Positions 33,636-42,082 of a stretch of DNA of 64,000 bases are shown in pieces (position 1 is the first letter of the stretch; each line of letters begins with the position of its first letter). The stretch is taken from contig NZ_SNYH01000001.1 of assembly GCF_004363005.1 (NCBI RefSeq), positions 1-64,000 on the forward strand. The letters are read 5' to 3'. The notes under the pieces are model-generated. The model was not told the origin of the DNA and did not search any database. It saw only the letters and a program-made list of their open reading frames with translations. The position numbers were made by a program, and so were the translations under genes. This DNA is from Tenacibaculum caenipelagi (GTDB lineage Bacteria > Bacteroidota > Bacteroidia > Flavobacteriales > Flavobacteriaceae).

Positions 33636-34952
33636 TTATAAATCTTCTATTCTTTCAATTTTTGCTCCGATAGATTTTAAACGAGCCTCAATATCTTCAT
33701 AACCTCTATCTATCTGTTCAATATTATTGATAATACTCGTTCCTTTAGCTGAAAGTGCTGCTATTAACAATGAAATACCCGCACGTATATCTGGAGAAGT
33801 CATTTTAGTAGCTTTTAACTGCGACTCAAAATCATGACCTATTACCGTAGCTCTATGAGGATCACATAAGATTACTTTAGCTCCCATATCTATTAGCTTA
33901 TCTACAAAAAACAAGCGGCTTTCAAACATTTTTTGATGCACTAACACCGTTCCTTTTGCTTGTGTTGCTACCACTAATACAATACTTAATAAGTCTGGCG
34001 TAAACCCTGGCCAAGGTGCGTCGGCTACCGTTAGTACAGACCCATCAATATAACTTTGGATTTCATAACTTTCTTGTTCCGGAATATAAATATCGTCTCC
34101 TTTTTTTTCTAGTTGAATTCCTAACTTTCTAAATACATTTGGAATCTGCCCTAAATCATCCCAACTAACATTTTTAATTGTTAACTCAGAACGTGTCATA
34201 GCTGCCATACCAATCCAACTACCGATCTCAATCATATCAGGTAAAATAGTATGCTCGCAACCACCTAAAGACTCTACTCCTTCAACTGTAAGTAAATTAG
34301 AACCTACACCTGAAATCTTTGCTCCCATAGAATTCAACATTTTTGATAATTGTTGAATATACGGTTCGCATGCGGCATTATATATTGTGGTAGTTCCTTT
34401 AGCTAATACAGCTGCCATAATAATATTAGCGGTACCTGTAACTGAAGCTTCATCTAATAACATATCGGCACCTACCAATCCTGTTTCAGTTTCTACCCCG
34501 TAAAAATATTCTTCACGATTGTAACGGAATTTTGCTCCTAAATTGATGAATCCTTCAAAGTGGGTATCTAAACGACGACGTCCAATTTTATCACCTCCAG
34601 GACGTGGGATATATCCTTTTCCAAAACGAGCTAATAACGGACCAACTATCATTATAGATCCTCTTAATGAACTTCCATCACGCTTAAACTCTGCTGACTC
34701 TAAATAATTTAAATTGATATCATCAGCTTGAAAGCTATACGAATTTTTAGATAGTCTCTCTATCTTAACTCCTAATTCTCCTAAAATAAAAATTAGTTTA
34801 TTAACATCAATAATGTCAGGAATATTGTTGATAATTACTTTTTCTGAAGTCAATAACACCGCACAAATAACTTGTAATGCTTCGTTTTTAGCTCCCTGTG
34901 GTGTAATTGTTCCTTTTAATTTGTGACCTCCTTCAATTTTAAATGATGCCAT
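33636..34952 (-). CDS. murA: UDP-N-acetylglucosamine 1-carboxyvinyltransferase (Asp-type active site)
   Basis: First committed enzyme of peptidoglycan precursor synthesis, transferring enolpyruvate from PEP to UDP-GlcNAc (438 residues, EPSP-synthase fold). K22 and N23 (GAKNEAL) are the conserved catalytic pair, and the active-site loop is PRPGGDKIGRRRLDTH. The fosfomycin-target cysteine (C115 of E. coli) is replaced by D121 (codon 34592-34590), as in Mycobacterium and Chlamydia MurA, which predicts fosfomycin insensitivity. It starts directly after the DUF4290 gene stop, so the two are co-transcribed. Confidence 0.96.
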   Translation of the reverse strand: MASFKIEGGHKLKGTITPQGAKNEALQVICAVLLTSEKVIINNIPDIIDVNKLIFILGELGVKIERLSKNSYSFQADDINLNYLESAEFKRDGSSLRGSIMIVGPLLARFGKGYIPRPGGDKIGRRRLDTHFEGFINLGAKFRYNREEYFYGVETETGLVGADMLLDEASVTGTANIIMAAVLAKGTTTIYNAACEPYIQQLSKMLNSMGAKISGVGSNLLTVEGVESLGGCEHTILPDMIEIGSWIGMAAMTRSELTIKNVSWDDLGQIPNVFRKLGIQLEKKGDDIYIPEQESYEIQSYIDGSVLTVADAPWPGFTPDLLSIVLVVATQAKGTVLVHQKMFESRLFFVDKLIDMGAKVILCDPHRATVIGHDFESQLKATKMTSPDIRAGISLLIAALSAKGTSIINNIEQIDRGYEDIEARLKSIGAKIERIEDL

Positions 34953-35591
34953 TTACTTTTTTCTGTATTTTGTGTTTGACTTTCCTTTTGGGTGACTTTT
35001 GTGTTGTCCTTGACTAGTACGCTTTCTTAATAAGCTTTTACTATCTGTTAAATCTTCTTCAAGACCTCGAATATCAATTCTTCCATCAGACAATTCATAT
35101 AAATGATCAAAAATCACATTATCATCCACCGTGTCTTTATTCCAATTTAAATAGCATTTTTTCATATGGTTTGCAATGGTAAACACCAAGGCTTCTTTTA
35201 TATCACCATCTTCCCATGTTAATGCAACATCAATCATGGTTTGGATATTAGTACCATAAAAACGGTATTTTGAAGCTGATTTAGGATACGCCATTTTTTC
35301 TGGCTTTTCAGTCAGTTCTTCCTTTGAAGGTGTCTCATACGGAGAATCTACATCTAACTTAAAATCAGACATGATATGTAACTGATCCCATAACTTATGC
35401 TTAAAATCGGGTACATCACGTAAATGTGGCTGTAAATTACCCATGACATCAATTATTGCTTTAGCCATAGTATTACGTTCTTCTCTATCTTCTAGAGCAA
35501 CGCAATGATTAACCAGTTTTTGTATATGTCTTCCGTATTCTGGAATTATTAATTTGGATCTTTCTGAATTGTATTCTAAATCAAACGTCAT
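34953..35591 (-). CDS. DUF4290 domain-containing protein
   Basis: A 212-residue cytoplasmic protein of a Bacteroidetes-specific family of unknown function. Recognisable stretches are LEYNSERSKLIIPEYGRHIQKLV, MGNLQPHLRDVPDFKHKLWDQL and SASKYRFYGTNIQTMI. The C-terminus is basic and disordered (RTSQGQHKSHPKGKSNTKYRKK), which may bind nucleic acid or ribosomes. Its stop codon directly abuts the murA start; this gene pair is commonly seen in flavobacteria, suggesting an envelope or growth role. Confidence 0.85.
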   Translation of the reverse strand: MTFDLEYNSERSKLIIPEYGRHIQKLVNHCVALEDREERNTMAKAIIDVMGNLQPHLRDVPDFKHKLWDQLHIMSDFKLDVDSPYETPSKEELTEKPEKMAYPKSASKYRFYGTNIQTMIDVALTWEDGDIKEALVFTIANHMKKCYLNWNKDTVDDNVIFDHLYELSDGRIDIRGLEEDLTDSKSLLRKRTSQGQHKSHPKGKSNTKYRKK

Positions 35592-35637
35592 TTCTCTATA
35601 TTTTATCCATGCAAAATAGGTAATTATTATGAATTAT

Positions 35638-37965
35638 CTATCCGATTACCCTCAATTTTGCAAATTGTAATAATAATTTCTTCTTGCCTGCTGTACTAAA
35701 CTCTATTTCAGCTTTTTTATTGGGACCTTTTCCTTCTAATGCTAATACTTTTCCTGTTCCAAAACGATTATGTTCAACAATATTACCTACCGTAATTTCT
35801 CCATCAAACAAATTCATTTTCGGACTCAATTCTGAAACCTTTTTCATGTTCCCTTTTGGCGGAACCGCTGTTGGTTTTTCTTTCTTAGCTAAAAACTCTT
35901 TTCTTTTTTTCTGAATAGGCTTTTGAAAACGAATTTTCTTTGGTTCATCGTCAAACAGACTTGCATCTATAAACCTATTTGCAGAAGGCTCTGGTACTTT
36001 TGGCGTTAAATACTCTAAGTACTGATCGTCAATTTCTTCTAAGAATCTACTCGGTTCTCCATCCGTTAATTTCCCCCAACGATAACGTGTTTGTGCATAG
36101 GTTAAATAAGCTCCTTTTTCAGCTCTTGTTAAAGCTACATAAAACAAACGACGTTCTTCTTCTAATTCGCTACGAGTATTCATACTCATCGCAGAAGGAA
36201 ATAAGCTTTCCTCCAAACCAACAATATATACATACGGAAACTCTAATCCTTTGGATAAGTGAATGGTCATTAATGAAACACGTGGTTCTTCATCTTGCTT
36301 ATCAGAATCAAAATCGGTGGCTAATGCTACATCTTCTAAAAATGAAGTTAACGAAGCGTCTTCTCCTGTTTCAATTTTATCCGTAATAAAATCTTTTATT
36401 CCATTCAGTAATTCTTGTACGTTTTCAACTTTATTAACCCCTTCAGGAGTTCCATCTTTTTGTAAATCTTTAACTAACTGCGTTTGCTTTACCACCAAAT
36501 CAGCTATCTCAAACGCATTTTTAGTCTGCGCTTCTATTTGAAAACGCTGTATCATGTTTACAAAATTCTGCAACTTTGTTTTAGTTCCAGAATTGATATT
36601 GATATCAATCGTGCTGATATTCTTTAAAATATCAAACATCGATTTTTTATAATGATTCGCTGCAATTGTTAATTTATCTATCGTAGTTGCGCCAATACCT
36701 CTCGCAGGGTAATTGATGATACGTTTTAAGGCTTCTTCATCATTCGGGTTGATTAAAATTCGCAAATACGATAGTAAGTCTTTAATTTCTTTACGTTGAT
36801 AGAATGAGATTCCTCCATAAATCTTATACTTGATATCTTTTTTACGCAACGCATCTTCTATCGCTCTCGATTGTGCATTGGTACGATATAAAATAGCAAA
36901 CTGATCGCTCGTTAGTTGATGATTCATTTGGTTTTCCCAAATAGATTGTGCTACAAAGCGTCCTTCTTCTCCATCGGAAATTGTACGCATTACTTTTACA
37001 CTATCTCCTGCATCGTTTGCTGTCCAAATTTCTTTGTCTAACTTCGTTTTGTTTTTATCAATTACGCTGTTTGCAGCACGAACAATATTACTAGTCGAAC
37101 GGTAATTTTGCTCTAATTTGAATGTTTTTACATCTGGATAATCCTTCTGGAAATTCAAAATATTTTGAATATTCGCTCCACGGAACCCATAAATACTTTG
37201 CGAATCATCACCTACCACACAAATATTCTGGAAACGATCTGCCAACGCCCGCACAATTAAATACTGTGAATGGTTGGTATCTTGGTACTCATCTACCAAA
37301 ATATAACGAAAACGGTCTTGATATTTTGCCAATACATCAGGAAAACGTGCTAGTAACTCATTGGTACGCAACAACAAATCATCAAAATCCATTGCTCCAG
37401 ACTTAAAACATCTATCTACATATTCTTTATAAATATCTCCAGTTCTAGGTCTACTAGCTTCTAAATCGGCTTGTTGTAAATCAGAGTTATTAAAATAGGC
37501 TCTAACCGTAATTAAACTATTTTTAAAAGACGATATTCTACTCAAAATTTGCTTTGGTTTGTATCGGTCTTTATCCAAATTCATTTCTTTGATAATCGCC
37601 GTTATTAATCGAACAGAATCTTGTGTATCGTAAATAGTAAAATTTGATGGATAACCTAATCTATCTGCTTCAGAACGTAAAATACGCGCAAAAACCGAGT
37701 GAAAAGTTCCCATCCATAAATTTTTAGCTTCGCTATACCCTACCACCTTACCGATACGGTCTTTCATTTCGCGCGCAGCTTTGTTAGTAAAGGTAAGCGA
37801 TAAAATGTTAAATGCGTCCACCCCTTGCTCCATTAAATACGCAATTTTGTAGGTTAACACACGTGTTTTACCCGACCCTGCTCCGGCAATAATTATCATT
37901 GGACCGTCTTTTTGTAAAACGGCGGCTCTCTGTGGTTCGTTAAGTTGCTCTAAATAAGTGCTCAA
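35638..37965 (-). CDS. uvrD: UvrD/PcrA-type ATP-dependent 3'-5' DNA helicase
   Basis: A 775-residue superfamily 1A helicase. Walker A is AGAGSGKTRVLTYKI (about 27-41), with motif Ia LSLTFTNKAAREMKDR, motif II ILVDEYQDTNHSQ, motif III VVGDDSQSIYGFRGA, motif IV EQNYRSTSNIV, motif V VSLMTIHLSKGLEFPYV and motif VI RRLFYVALTRAEK. The C-terminal tail (about 690-775) ends in a Tudor-like segment (GNIVEHNRFGTGKVLALEG) that binds RNA polymerase in PcrA/UvrD. Role: DNA repair and removal of stalled complexes. It is divergent from the SatD-like gene. Confidence 0.95.
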   Translation of the reverse strand: MSTYLEQLNEPQRAAVLQKDGPMIIIAGAGSGKTRVLTYKIAYLMEQGVDAFNILSLTFTNKAAREMKDRIGKVVGYSEAKNLWMGTFHSVFARILRSEADRLGYPSNFTIYDTQDSVRLITAIIKEMNLDKDRYKPKQILSRISSFKNSLITVRAYFNNSDLQQADLEASRPRTGDIYKEYVDRCFKSGAMDFDDLLLRTNELLARFPDVLAKYQDRFRYILVDEYQDTNHSQYLIVRALADRFQNICVVGDDSQSIYGFRGANIQNILNFQKDYPDVKTFKLEQNYRSTSNIVRAANSVIDKNKTKLDKEIWTANDAGDSVKVMRTISDGEEGRFVAQSIWENQMNHQLTSDQFAILYRTNAQSRAIEDALRKKDIKYKIYGGISFYQRKEIKDLLSYLRILINPNDEEALKRIINYPARGIGATTIDKLTIAANHYKKSMFDILKNISTIDININSGTKTKLQNFVNMIQRFQIEAQTKNAFEIADLVVKQTQLVKDLQKDGTPEGVNKVENVQELLNGIKDFITDKIETGEDASLTSFLEDVALATDFDSDKQDEEPRVSLMTIHLSKGLEFPYVYIVGLEESLFPSAMSMNTRSELEEERRLFYVALTRAEKGAYLTYAQTRYRWGKLTDGEPSRFLEEIDDQYLEYLTPKVPEPSANRFIDASLFDDEPKKIRFQKPIQKKRKEFLAKKEKPTAVPPKGNMKKVSELSPKMNLFDGEITVGNIVEHNRFGTGKVLALEGKGPNKKAEIEFSTAGKKKLLLQFAKLRVIG

Positions 37966-38049
37966 TGAAAAATAAATTGTAAGAATTTAAAAATGGGAAA
38001 TTAACTATTCTTTTAGGTTTTTTAAAGATTCTAAGCCTTTTTTTATTCA

Positions 38050-38073
38050 CGAATTTTATTCTCTTAAAATTCG
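38050..38073. repeat. Inverted repeat CGAATTTT/AAAATTCG in the uvrD-satD intergenic region
   Basis: Perfect 8-bp arms (38050-38057 and 38066-38073) with an 8-bp spacer. Its right arm ends in the first ATTCG of the neighbouring 28-bp repeat array, so it may belong to the same operator. Confidence 0.5.
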
Positions 38074-38152
38074 ATTCCCTACCCGAACAAACAAGTATTC
38101 GGTATATAAGCCGAATAAACAAATATTCGCTTTAAAACCCGAATTAATTTGT
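38069..38152. repeat. Three 28-bp tandem repeats (operator/iteron-like) upstream of the SatD-like gene
   Basis: Units start at 38069, 38097 and 38125. Each begins with ATTCG and has CCGAA beginning 14 bases later (38083, 38111, 38139). The first two units share AAACAA followed by G/A and T after it. Spacing is exactly 28 bp in both intervals, close to three DNA helical turns, so bound proteins would lie on one face. The array ends 41 bp before the preferred start at 38194. It is not a CRISPR array because there are no unique spacers. Confidence 0.65.
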
Positions 38153-38193
38153 GTTTTCAATCTAAAAAACTATTTTTACTAAAATTTAACTGC

Positions 38194-38811
38194 ATGACAA
38201 GTGTAATTACAGGAGACATTATCAATTCTAGAGATGTCTTAACTAAAACATGGCTCTCTGTGTTAAAGCAAAGTTTTAATACCATTGGAGAAACGCCGAA
38301 AACCTGGGAAATATTTCGCGGTGATAGTTTTCAAATTGAGATTGAAAATATTGCTGATGCCTTACTTTTTGCTATTGAGTTAAAAACAAGCATTAAAAAA
38401 ATAAAAGATTTAGATATTCGTTTAGCTATTGGCATCGGTACTAAAAATTTTGATGCCGCAAGAATTACTGAGGCGAATGGTGAAGCTTTTATTAACTCTG
38501 GATATGCTTTTGATTACCTTCTTAAAAAACAAAATTTGGCTTTAAAAACGCCTTGGGAGGAAATTAATGAAGAGTTTGAAGTTTCTTTAGGATTGAGTTT
38601 ACTCATCATGGATAATTGGACAGTGAATTCTGCCGCTTTTGTAAAAATGTATTTAGAAAATCCTAAGAGTACTCAAAAAGTAATTGCTAAAAAATTAGCC
38701 ATCTCAGAAAGTAGTGCTAGTGAACGAAGAAAGCGTTCTGGTTTTGATGAAATTATGAAATTAGAAAAACGCTTTAGAACCCTTATGAATCAGAAACTAA
38801 CCAACCTATGA
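38194..38811 (+). CDS. SatD-like protein: cyclase-like N-terminal domain plus C-terminal helix-turn-helix
   Basis: Start chosen at MTSVITGDI (205 residues), because an upstream ATG at 38149 lies in the repeat array. Family: SatD-like, function unknown. The N-terminal part (about 1-125) recalls the class III nucleotidyl cyclase fold: TGDIINSR resembles the first metal site (DIxxS), FRGDSFQ the second (GDxF), and LAIGIGTKNFDAARITEANGEAFINSGYAFD the downstream strand-helix. This is a motif-level resemblance only. The C-terminal part (about 150-190) is a helix-turn-helix (QKVIAKKLAISESSASERRKR). It overlaps the DUF3307 gene by 4 bp. Confidence 0.65.
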   Translation: MTSVITGDIINSRDVLTKTWLSVLKQSFNTIGETPKTWEIFRGDSFQIEIENIADALLFAIELKTSIKKIKDLDIRLAIGIGTKNFDAARITEANGEAFINSGYAFDYLLKKQNLALKTPWEEINEEFEVSLGLSLLIMDNWTVNSAAFVKMYLENPKSTQKVIAKKLAISESSASERRKRSGFDEIMKLEKRFRTLMNQKLTNL

Positions 38812-39521
38812 TACTGTTTTTAAAACTTTTAGTAGCTCATTTATTGGGTGATTTTGTTTTTCAACCAAAAAACTGGGTAAAAGACAAAGAGAAAAATAAA
38901 ATAAAATCAACAAAACTTTATGCCCATATAGGTATTCATGCTGTATTGTTACTTTTATTCCTACAGTTTAACCCTATATATTGGAATGTATTTTTACCGG
39001 TAATTATTTCTCATTATTTAGTTGATCTTGGAAAATTATATCTTCAAAAAAAGAAGAACAAACGTTTATTTTTCTTTTTAGACCAGATTCTACATATATT
39101 CTTTTTAGGTTTAGCTACGTACATATATTCTCCTTTTAAAGTTAGTATCGACGCTATTTTAACCCAACAAAACTTATTACTTTTTGCTTGTTTAATTTTT
39201 GCCACTTATACTTCGTCTATTATCATAAATACATTAATTTCTAAATGGAATCCAGAAAAAGGTAATAAATCAATAGAACAATCGTTAGCTAATGCAGGGA
39301 AGTATATTGGATTTTTAGAACGCTTGTTAATTTTTATTTTCATTATTATTAATCAATGGGCTGGTGTAGGTTTTTTACTTGCTGCAAAATCAATATTTAG
39401 GTTTGGAGATTTAACTGCTTCAAAAGATAGAAAATTAACAGAATATGTGCTCATCGGAACTTTATTAAGTTTTGGATTGGCAATTTTAACAGGACTTGTA
39501 TATTCGTATTATGGAAGATAA
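38808..39521 (+). CDS. DUF3307 integral membrane protein
   Basis: A 237-residue polytopic inner-membrane protein with about six to seven hydrophobic segments. The N-terminal LLVAHLLGDFVFQPKNWVKDK and the later HIGIHAVLLLLFLQF and ISHYLVDLGKLYLQKK are typical of DUF3307; their conserved His and Asp residues within helices suggest a catalytic or metal site in the membrane. It overlaps the SatD-like gene by 4 bp and the next gene by 11 bp, so the three are one translationally coupled operon. SatD-like genes paired with DUF3307 recur in other bacteria; the joint function is unknown. Confidence 0.82.
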   Translation: MILFLKLLVAHLLGDFVFQPKNWVKDKEKNKIKSTKLYAHIGIHAVLLLLFLQFNPIYWNVFLPVIISHYLVDLGKLYLQKKKNKRLFFFLDQILHIFFLGLATYIYSPFKVSIDAILTQQNLLLFACLIFATYTSSIIINTLISKWNPEKGNKSIEQSLANAGKYIGFLERLLIFIFIIINQWAGVGFLLAAKSIFRFGDLTASKDRKLTEYVLIGTLLSFGLAILTGLVYSYYGR

Positions 39522-40023
39522 AATTTTAGAAGGATTAGCTTATGCCTTACCCGCCTTGGTTACTGGTGGCGTGGCATACCTTATTTTAGGTCGCTTTATT
39601 GAGCAAGACAACAAAGAAAAAACGTTTAATGCTTTGGTTGAAAAAAAACGCCAAAGTTTGCCTACTAAATTACAAGCATATGAACGTATGTTATTATTTT
39701 GTGAACGTATTAATCCTTCAAAATTACTATTAAGAGTAAACCCTATTGGAGATAAACCTGATGATTATTTACAACTTTTAATTGGTAATATTGAGCAAGA
39801 ATTTGAACATAATTTAGTACAACAATTATATATTTCAGATGATAGTTGGAAAGCTGTTTTGGCTGCTAAATTAGCTATTATTGCTAAACTACGATCAACT
39901 GCAGAAACTGCAAAATCTGCAAAAGACTTAAGAGAAAATGTGTTAATTGATTACGCAAAACAAGAAAGTCCTGCCAATACTGCTATTACCTTCTTAAAAC
40001 AAGATGTAAAAAACTTGATATAA
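39511..40023 (+). CDS. Hypothetical membrane-anchored protein (third gene of the SatD-like/DUF3307 operon)
   Basis: From MEDKILEGLAYALPALVTGG, 170 residues. One N-terminal transmembrane segment (about 9-27) is followed by a helical cytoplasmic domain with many Lys/Glu, including LVEKKRQSLPTKLQAYERMLLFCERINPSKLLLRV. Similar proteins occur in flavobacteria, but I cannot give a function. The start is preferred over one five codons earlier because it is ATG GAA directly overlapping the DUF3307 end. A bidirectional terminator follows. Confidence 0.7.
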   Translation: MEDKILEGLAYALPALVTGGVAYLILGRFIEQDNKEKTFNALVEKKRQSLPTKLQAYERMLLFCERINPSKLLLRVNPIGDKPDDYLQLLIGNIEQEFEHNLVQQLYISDDSWKAVLAAKLAIIAKLRSTAETAKSAKDLRENVLIDYAKQESPANTAITFLKQDVKNLI

Positions 40024-40051
40024 AAAAAACCTCTATTTAGAGGCTTTTTTT
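40022..40051. terminator. Bidirectional terminator
   Basis: CCTCT / AGAGG with A7/T7 flanks pairing apart from one A-C mismatch, between the small membrane-protein gene and the QEGLA gene (stop at 40050). Confidence 0.75.
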
Positions 40052-41207
40052 ATTTTAAATTCTTCAATATAAAATCAATTGTAGTATTGGTATTTGAATT
40101 TGCTACATACGAATCGGTAATATATTTCGCATGTTCAGCATACCCTTTATTAATCAAATACTCTATATCGTTTACATACTCTAACGATACTTTTCCTGTT
40201 AACAATACACTTAAGTCTTTTCCAGAGTGGAAATAGTCATATATTTTCTTTAAGCCTGTTAAATATAGATAGTCTTTTGTGAATCCTCCTCCTCTATGTA
40301 TACGAGTCGTAATATAAAATGCTTGATTTCGTTCTAAATCGTAATTATTATGTAATAACCTGAAAGTTTTTGAAAACGAAGAACCCTTTACCAAACTATT
40401 TACAGCAATTACGCGGTACGCTAATTCTTTCAAACGTTTTATCGTCAAATTACCCGACATATATTCACTAAAAACAGCTAATCCTTCTTGTGTTTCAACA
40501 TTATTAGGAAAACCATGAGAAAATATTTTTAACGGATGCAGCACACCATTCATTGTAGTTACCATATGCACTCCAATTTCATGGTTGGTTAAAATGCCCA
40601 TTTCATTTTTTGAAAAGGTGTGATTACTATTTAACACTAATGTTTGCGTACTATTTAACACCATAGCAATAGCCCCCATAGTATCAGACTCTTTTATATT
40701 AAAAGAAAAATCATACCTATCAGCATATTCTCTAAACAGTTTTTCAGCTTCTTTTATAGAGTAGTTTGGTTGAAATATTTCTTCGGAAGTATCTTCAGCA
40801 TCAAAATGAAGAATAAACTTTGCATTCTCTACATCTTGTTCTGTAGGTTTACCAAATGAACGTAAACTATTATAATAGAATCTCTTTCCTTCACCAACTG
40901 TTTCGATACATTGTACCATTCCTGAATAATAGTAGATAATTTCTTCGTATAAGCCACGGATTTTTTCATCTTCTATTAATTCTAAGGGAAGTGTAAAAAA
41001 TTCTCGATGCAGCTTAAACTTATCAAAATCTCTTTTTGGATATTCAAAAACAGGGTCAGTTAAATATTTCGATTTAAAAAAGCGTTGCTTTTCTTCCTCA
41101 ATATTAATAGGGTTTACGTAACGTAATAACTCTATTTTTTTAACGAGTTTATCTATTTTTTTATCTATATCAGCAATCGCTTCTGCGGTGGCATTAATTT
41201 CTTTCAT
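40050..41207 (-). CDS. QEGLA-motif metalloprotein (DUF1704, flavohemoglobin expression-modulating family)
   Basis: A 385-residue protein carrying a metallopeptidase-like H209-E210-x-x-x-H214 (NHEIGVH) and the eponymous Q240-E-G-L-A (TQEGLA), whose glutamate could be a third metal ligand. The family name is historical; the biochemical activity is unproven but probably peptidase-like. It is the last gene of a four-gene unit with N-formylglutamate amidohydrolase (26 bp upstream), a sulfurtransferase and a glutathione-synthetase-like ATP-grasp. This association of ATP-grasp, amidohydrolase and DUF1704 genes recurs in bacteria and suggests synthesis and breakdown of a small amide or peptide. Confidence 0.85.
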   Translation of the reverse strand: MKEINATAEAIADIDKKIDKLVKKIELLRYVNPINIEEEKQRFFKSKYLTDPVFEYPKRDFDKFKLHREFFTLPLELIEDEKIRGLYEEIIYYYSGMVQCIETVGEGKRFYYNSLRSFGKPTEQDVENAKFILHFDAEDTSEEIFQPNYSIKEAEKLFREYADRYDFSFNIKESDTMGAIAMVLNSTQTLVLNSNHTFSKNEMGILTNHEIGVHMVTTMNGVLHPLKIFSHGFPNNVETQEGLAVFSEYMSGNLTIKRLKELAYRVIAVNSLVKGSSFSKTFRLLHNNYDLERNQAFYITTRIHRGGGFTKDYLYLTGLKKIYDYFHSGKDLSVLLTGKVSLEYVNDIEYLINKGYAEHAKYITDSYVANSNTNTTIDFILKNLK

Positions 41208-41233
41208 TATAATTTATTAAAACGACTGCAAAT

Positions 41234-42082
41234 TTATTGTTTATGCGTTTCATAAAATGATTGTGCATGCAATTTTAACTCCTTTTTTAAGTAGTTTTCT
41301 ACTGCATTTACAACTTCTGGGTACGTGATTTGCGCTAACTCATCACAATACACCTTCGCTATTTCTGTTGCCAACACTAAAGTATTATCAAAGTTTTGGG
41401 TAATGTATTTTAAAAAATACCCATTTCCTTGAAAAGTATCATTGATTTTAGAAATCGATTTTATATCATTGGGTAACGGCATTTGTTCTAATACATCTCT
41501 CCATGCCTCTATTTCATTACCGAAACGATTGTTATCAACATTTGCAGTTCCTAAATTCCATATAGGCACCTCTCTATCCCAACGCTTCCAGTTATACGAA
41601 TGCATATCATACACGATACAAGTACTAAACTTCTCTTCAATTTTTGAAATCAATGCATGAACAACTTCATAAAAATTGGCATGTTTAGCCAAACTTTTTG
41701 TTTTCATTTCTTCGGAAAGTGGTTGGTGCCACAACTGCTTACCCCAAGCATCAGTATAAATTGCTGTTTCAGGAGCGCGATTCAAATCATACTCAAAACG
41801 AGAGTCCATTCCTGCAATAACAATCGGGTGTGATTGTACCATTGCTTTGGTTTCTGGATCTTCCTCATACCAACGCTCATATTCAGTATGAATACAATTC
41901 TCCCACAATTCTTGTCTGAATTGATGTCCGTCATGAACCGCTCCGCATACATACGGAACATACTCTTCAATTTTTATAGTAAATGAATAATCATTAGAAA
42001 CGGCTTCAAAAATTTCTTCTTTTTGAATTTTCTCTATAATTTCTGCTATCGAAAGTTTTTTCATCATGCTGCTATTTTTCAA
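41234..42082 (-). CDS. N-formylglutamate amidohydrolase-like protein
   Basis: A 282-residue zinc amidohydrolase-fold protein. Marks are VVAGMDSRFEYDLNR-like IVIAGMDSRFEYDLNRAPE (about 70-88), SCIVYDMHSYNWKR and the late NGYFLKYITQNFDN. Members of the N-formylglutamate amidohydrolase family cleave small amides. There is no histidine-degradation (hut) pathway around it, so the substrate is more likely the product of the operon's ATP-grasp enzyme. The start overlaps the sulfurtransferase gene by 11 bp; an ATG six codons later is an alternative. Confidence 0.85.
   Translation of the reverse strand: MKNSSMMKKLSIAEIIEKIQKEEIFEAVSNDYSFTIKIEEYVPYVCGAVHDGHQFRQELWENCIHTEYERWYEEDPETKAMVQSHPIVIAGMDSRFEYDLNRAPETAIYTDAWGKQLWHQPLSEEMKTKSLAKHANFYEVVHALISKIEEKFSTCIVYDMHSYNWKRWDREVPIWNLGTANVDNNRFGNEIEAWRDVLEQMPLPNDIKSISKINDTFQGNGYFLKYITQNFDNTLVLATEIAKVYCDELAQITYPEVVNAVENYLKKELKLHAQSFYETHKQ

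Noticed and set aside
35979..36541. Long open frames antisense to the helicase gene
   Set aside because: They are shadows of the clearly conserved UvrD reading frame.
38069..38152. Possible CRISPR mini-array
   Set aside because: The units are contiguous with no unique spacers, and no cas genes are in the window; an operator or iteron array is a better reading.
38194..39521. Pycsar-type cyclase plus membrane effector defence pair
   Set aside because: The cyclase resemblance is weak and SatD/DUF3307 pairs are widespread in ordinary chromosomal contexts; kept only as a testable signalling hypothesis.
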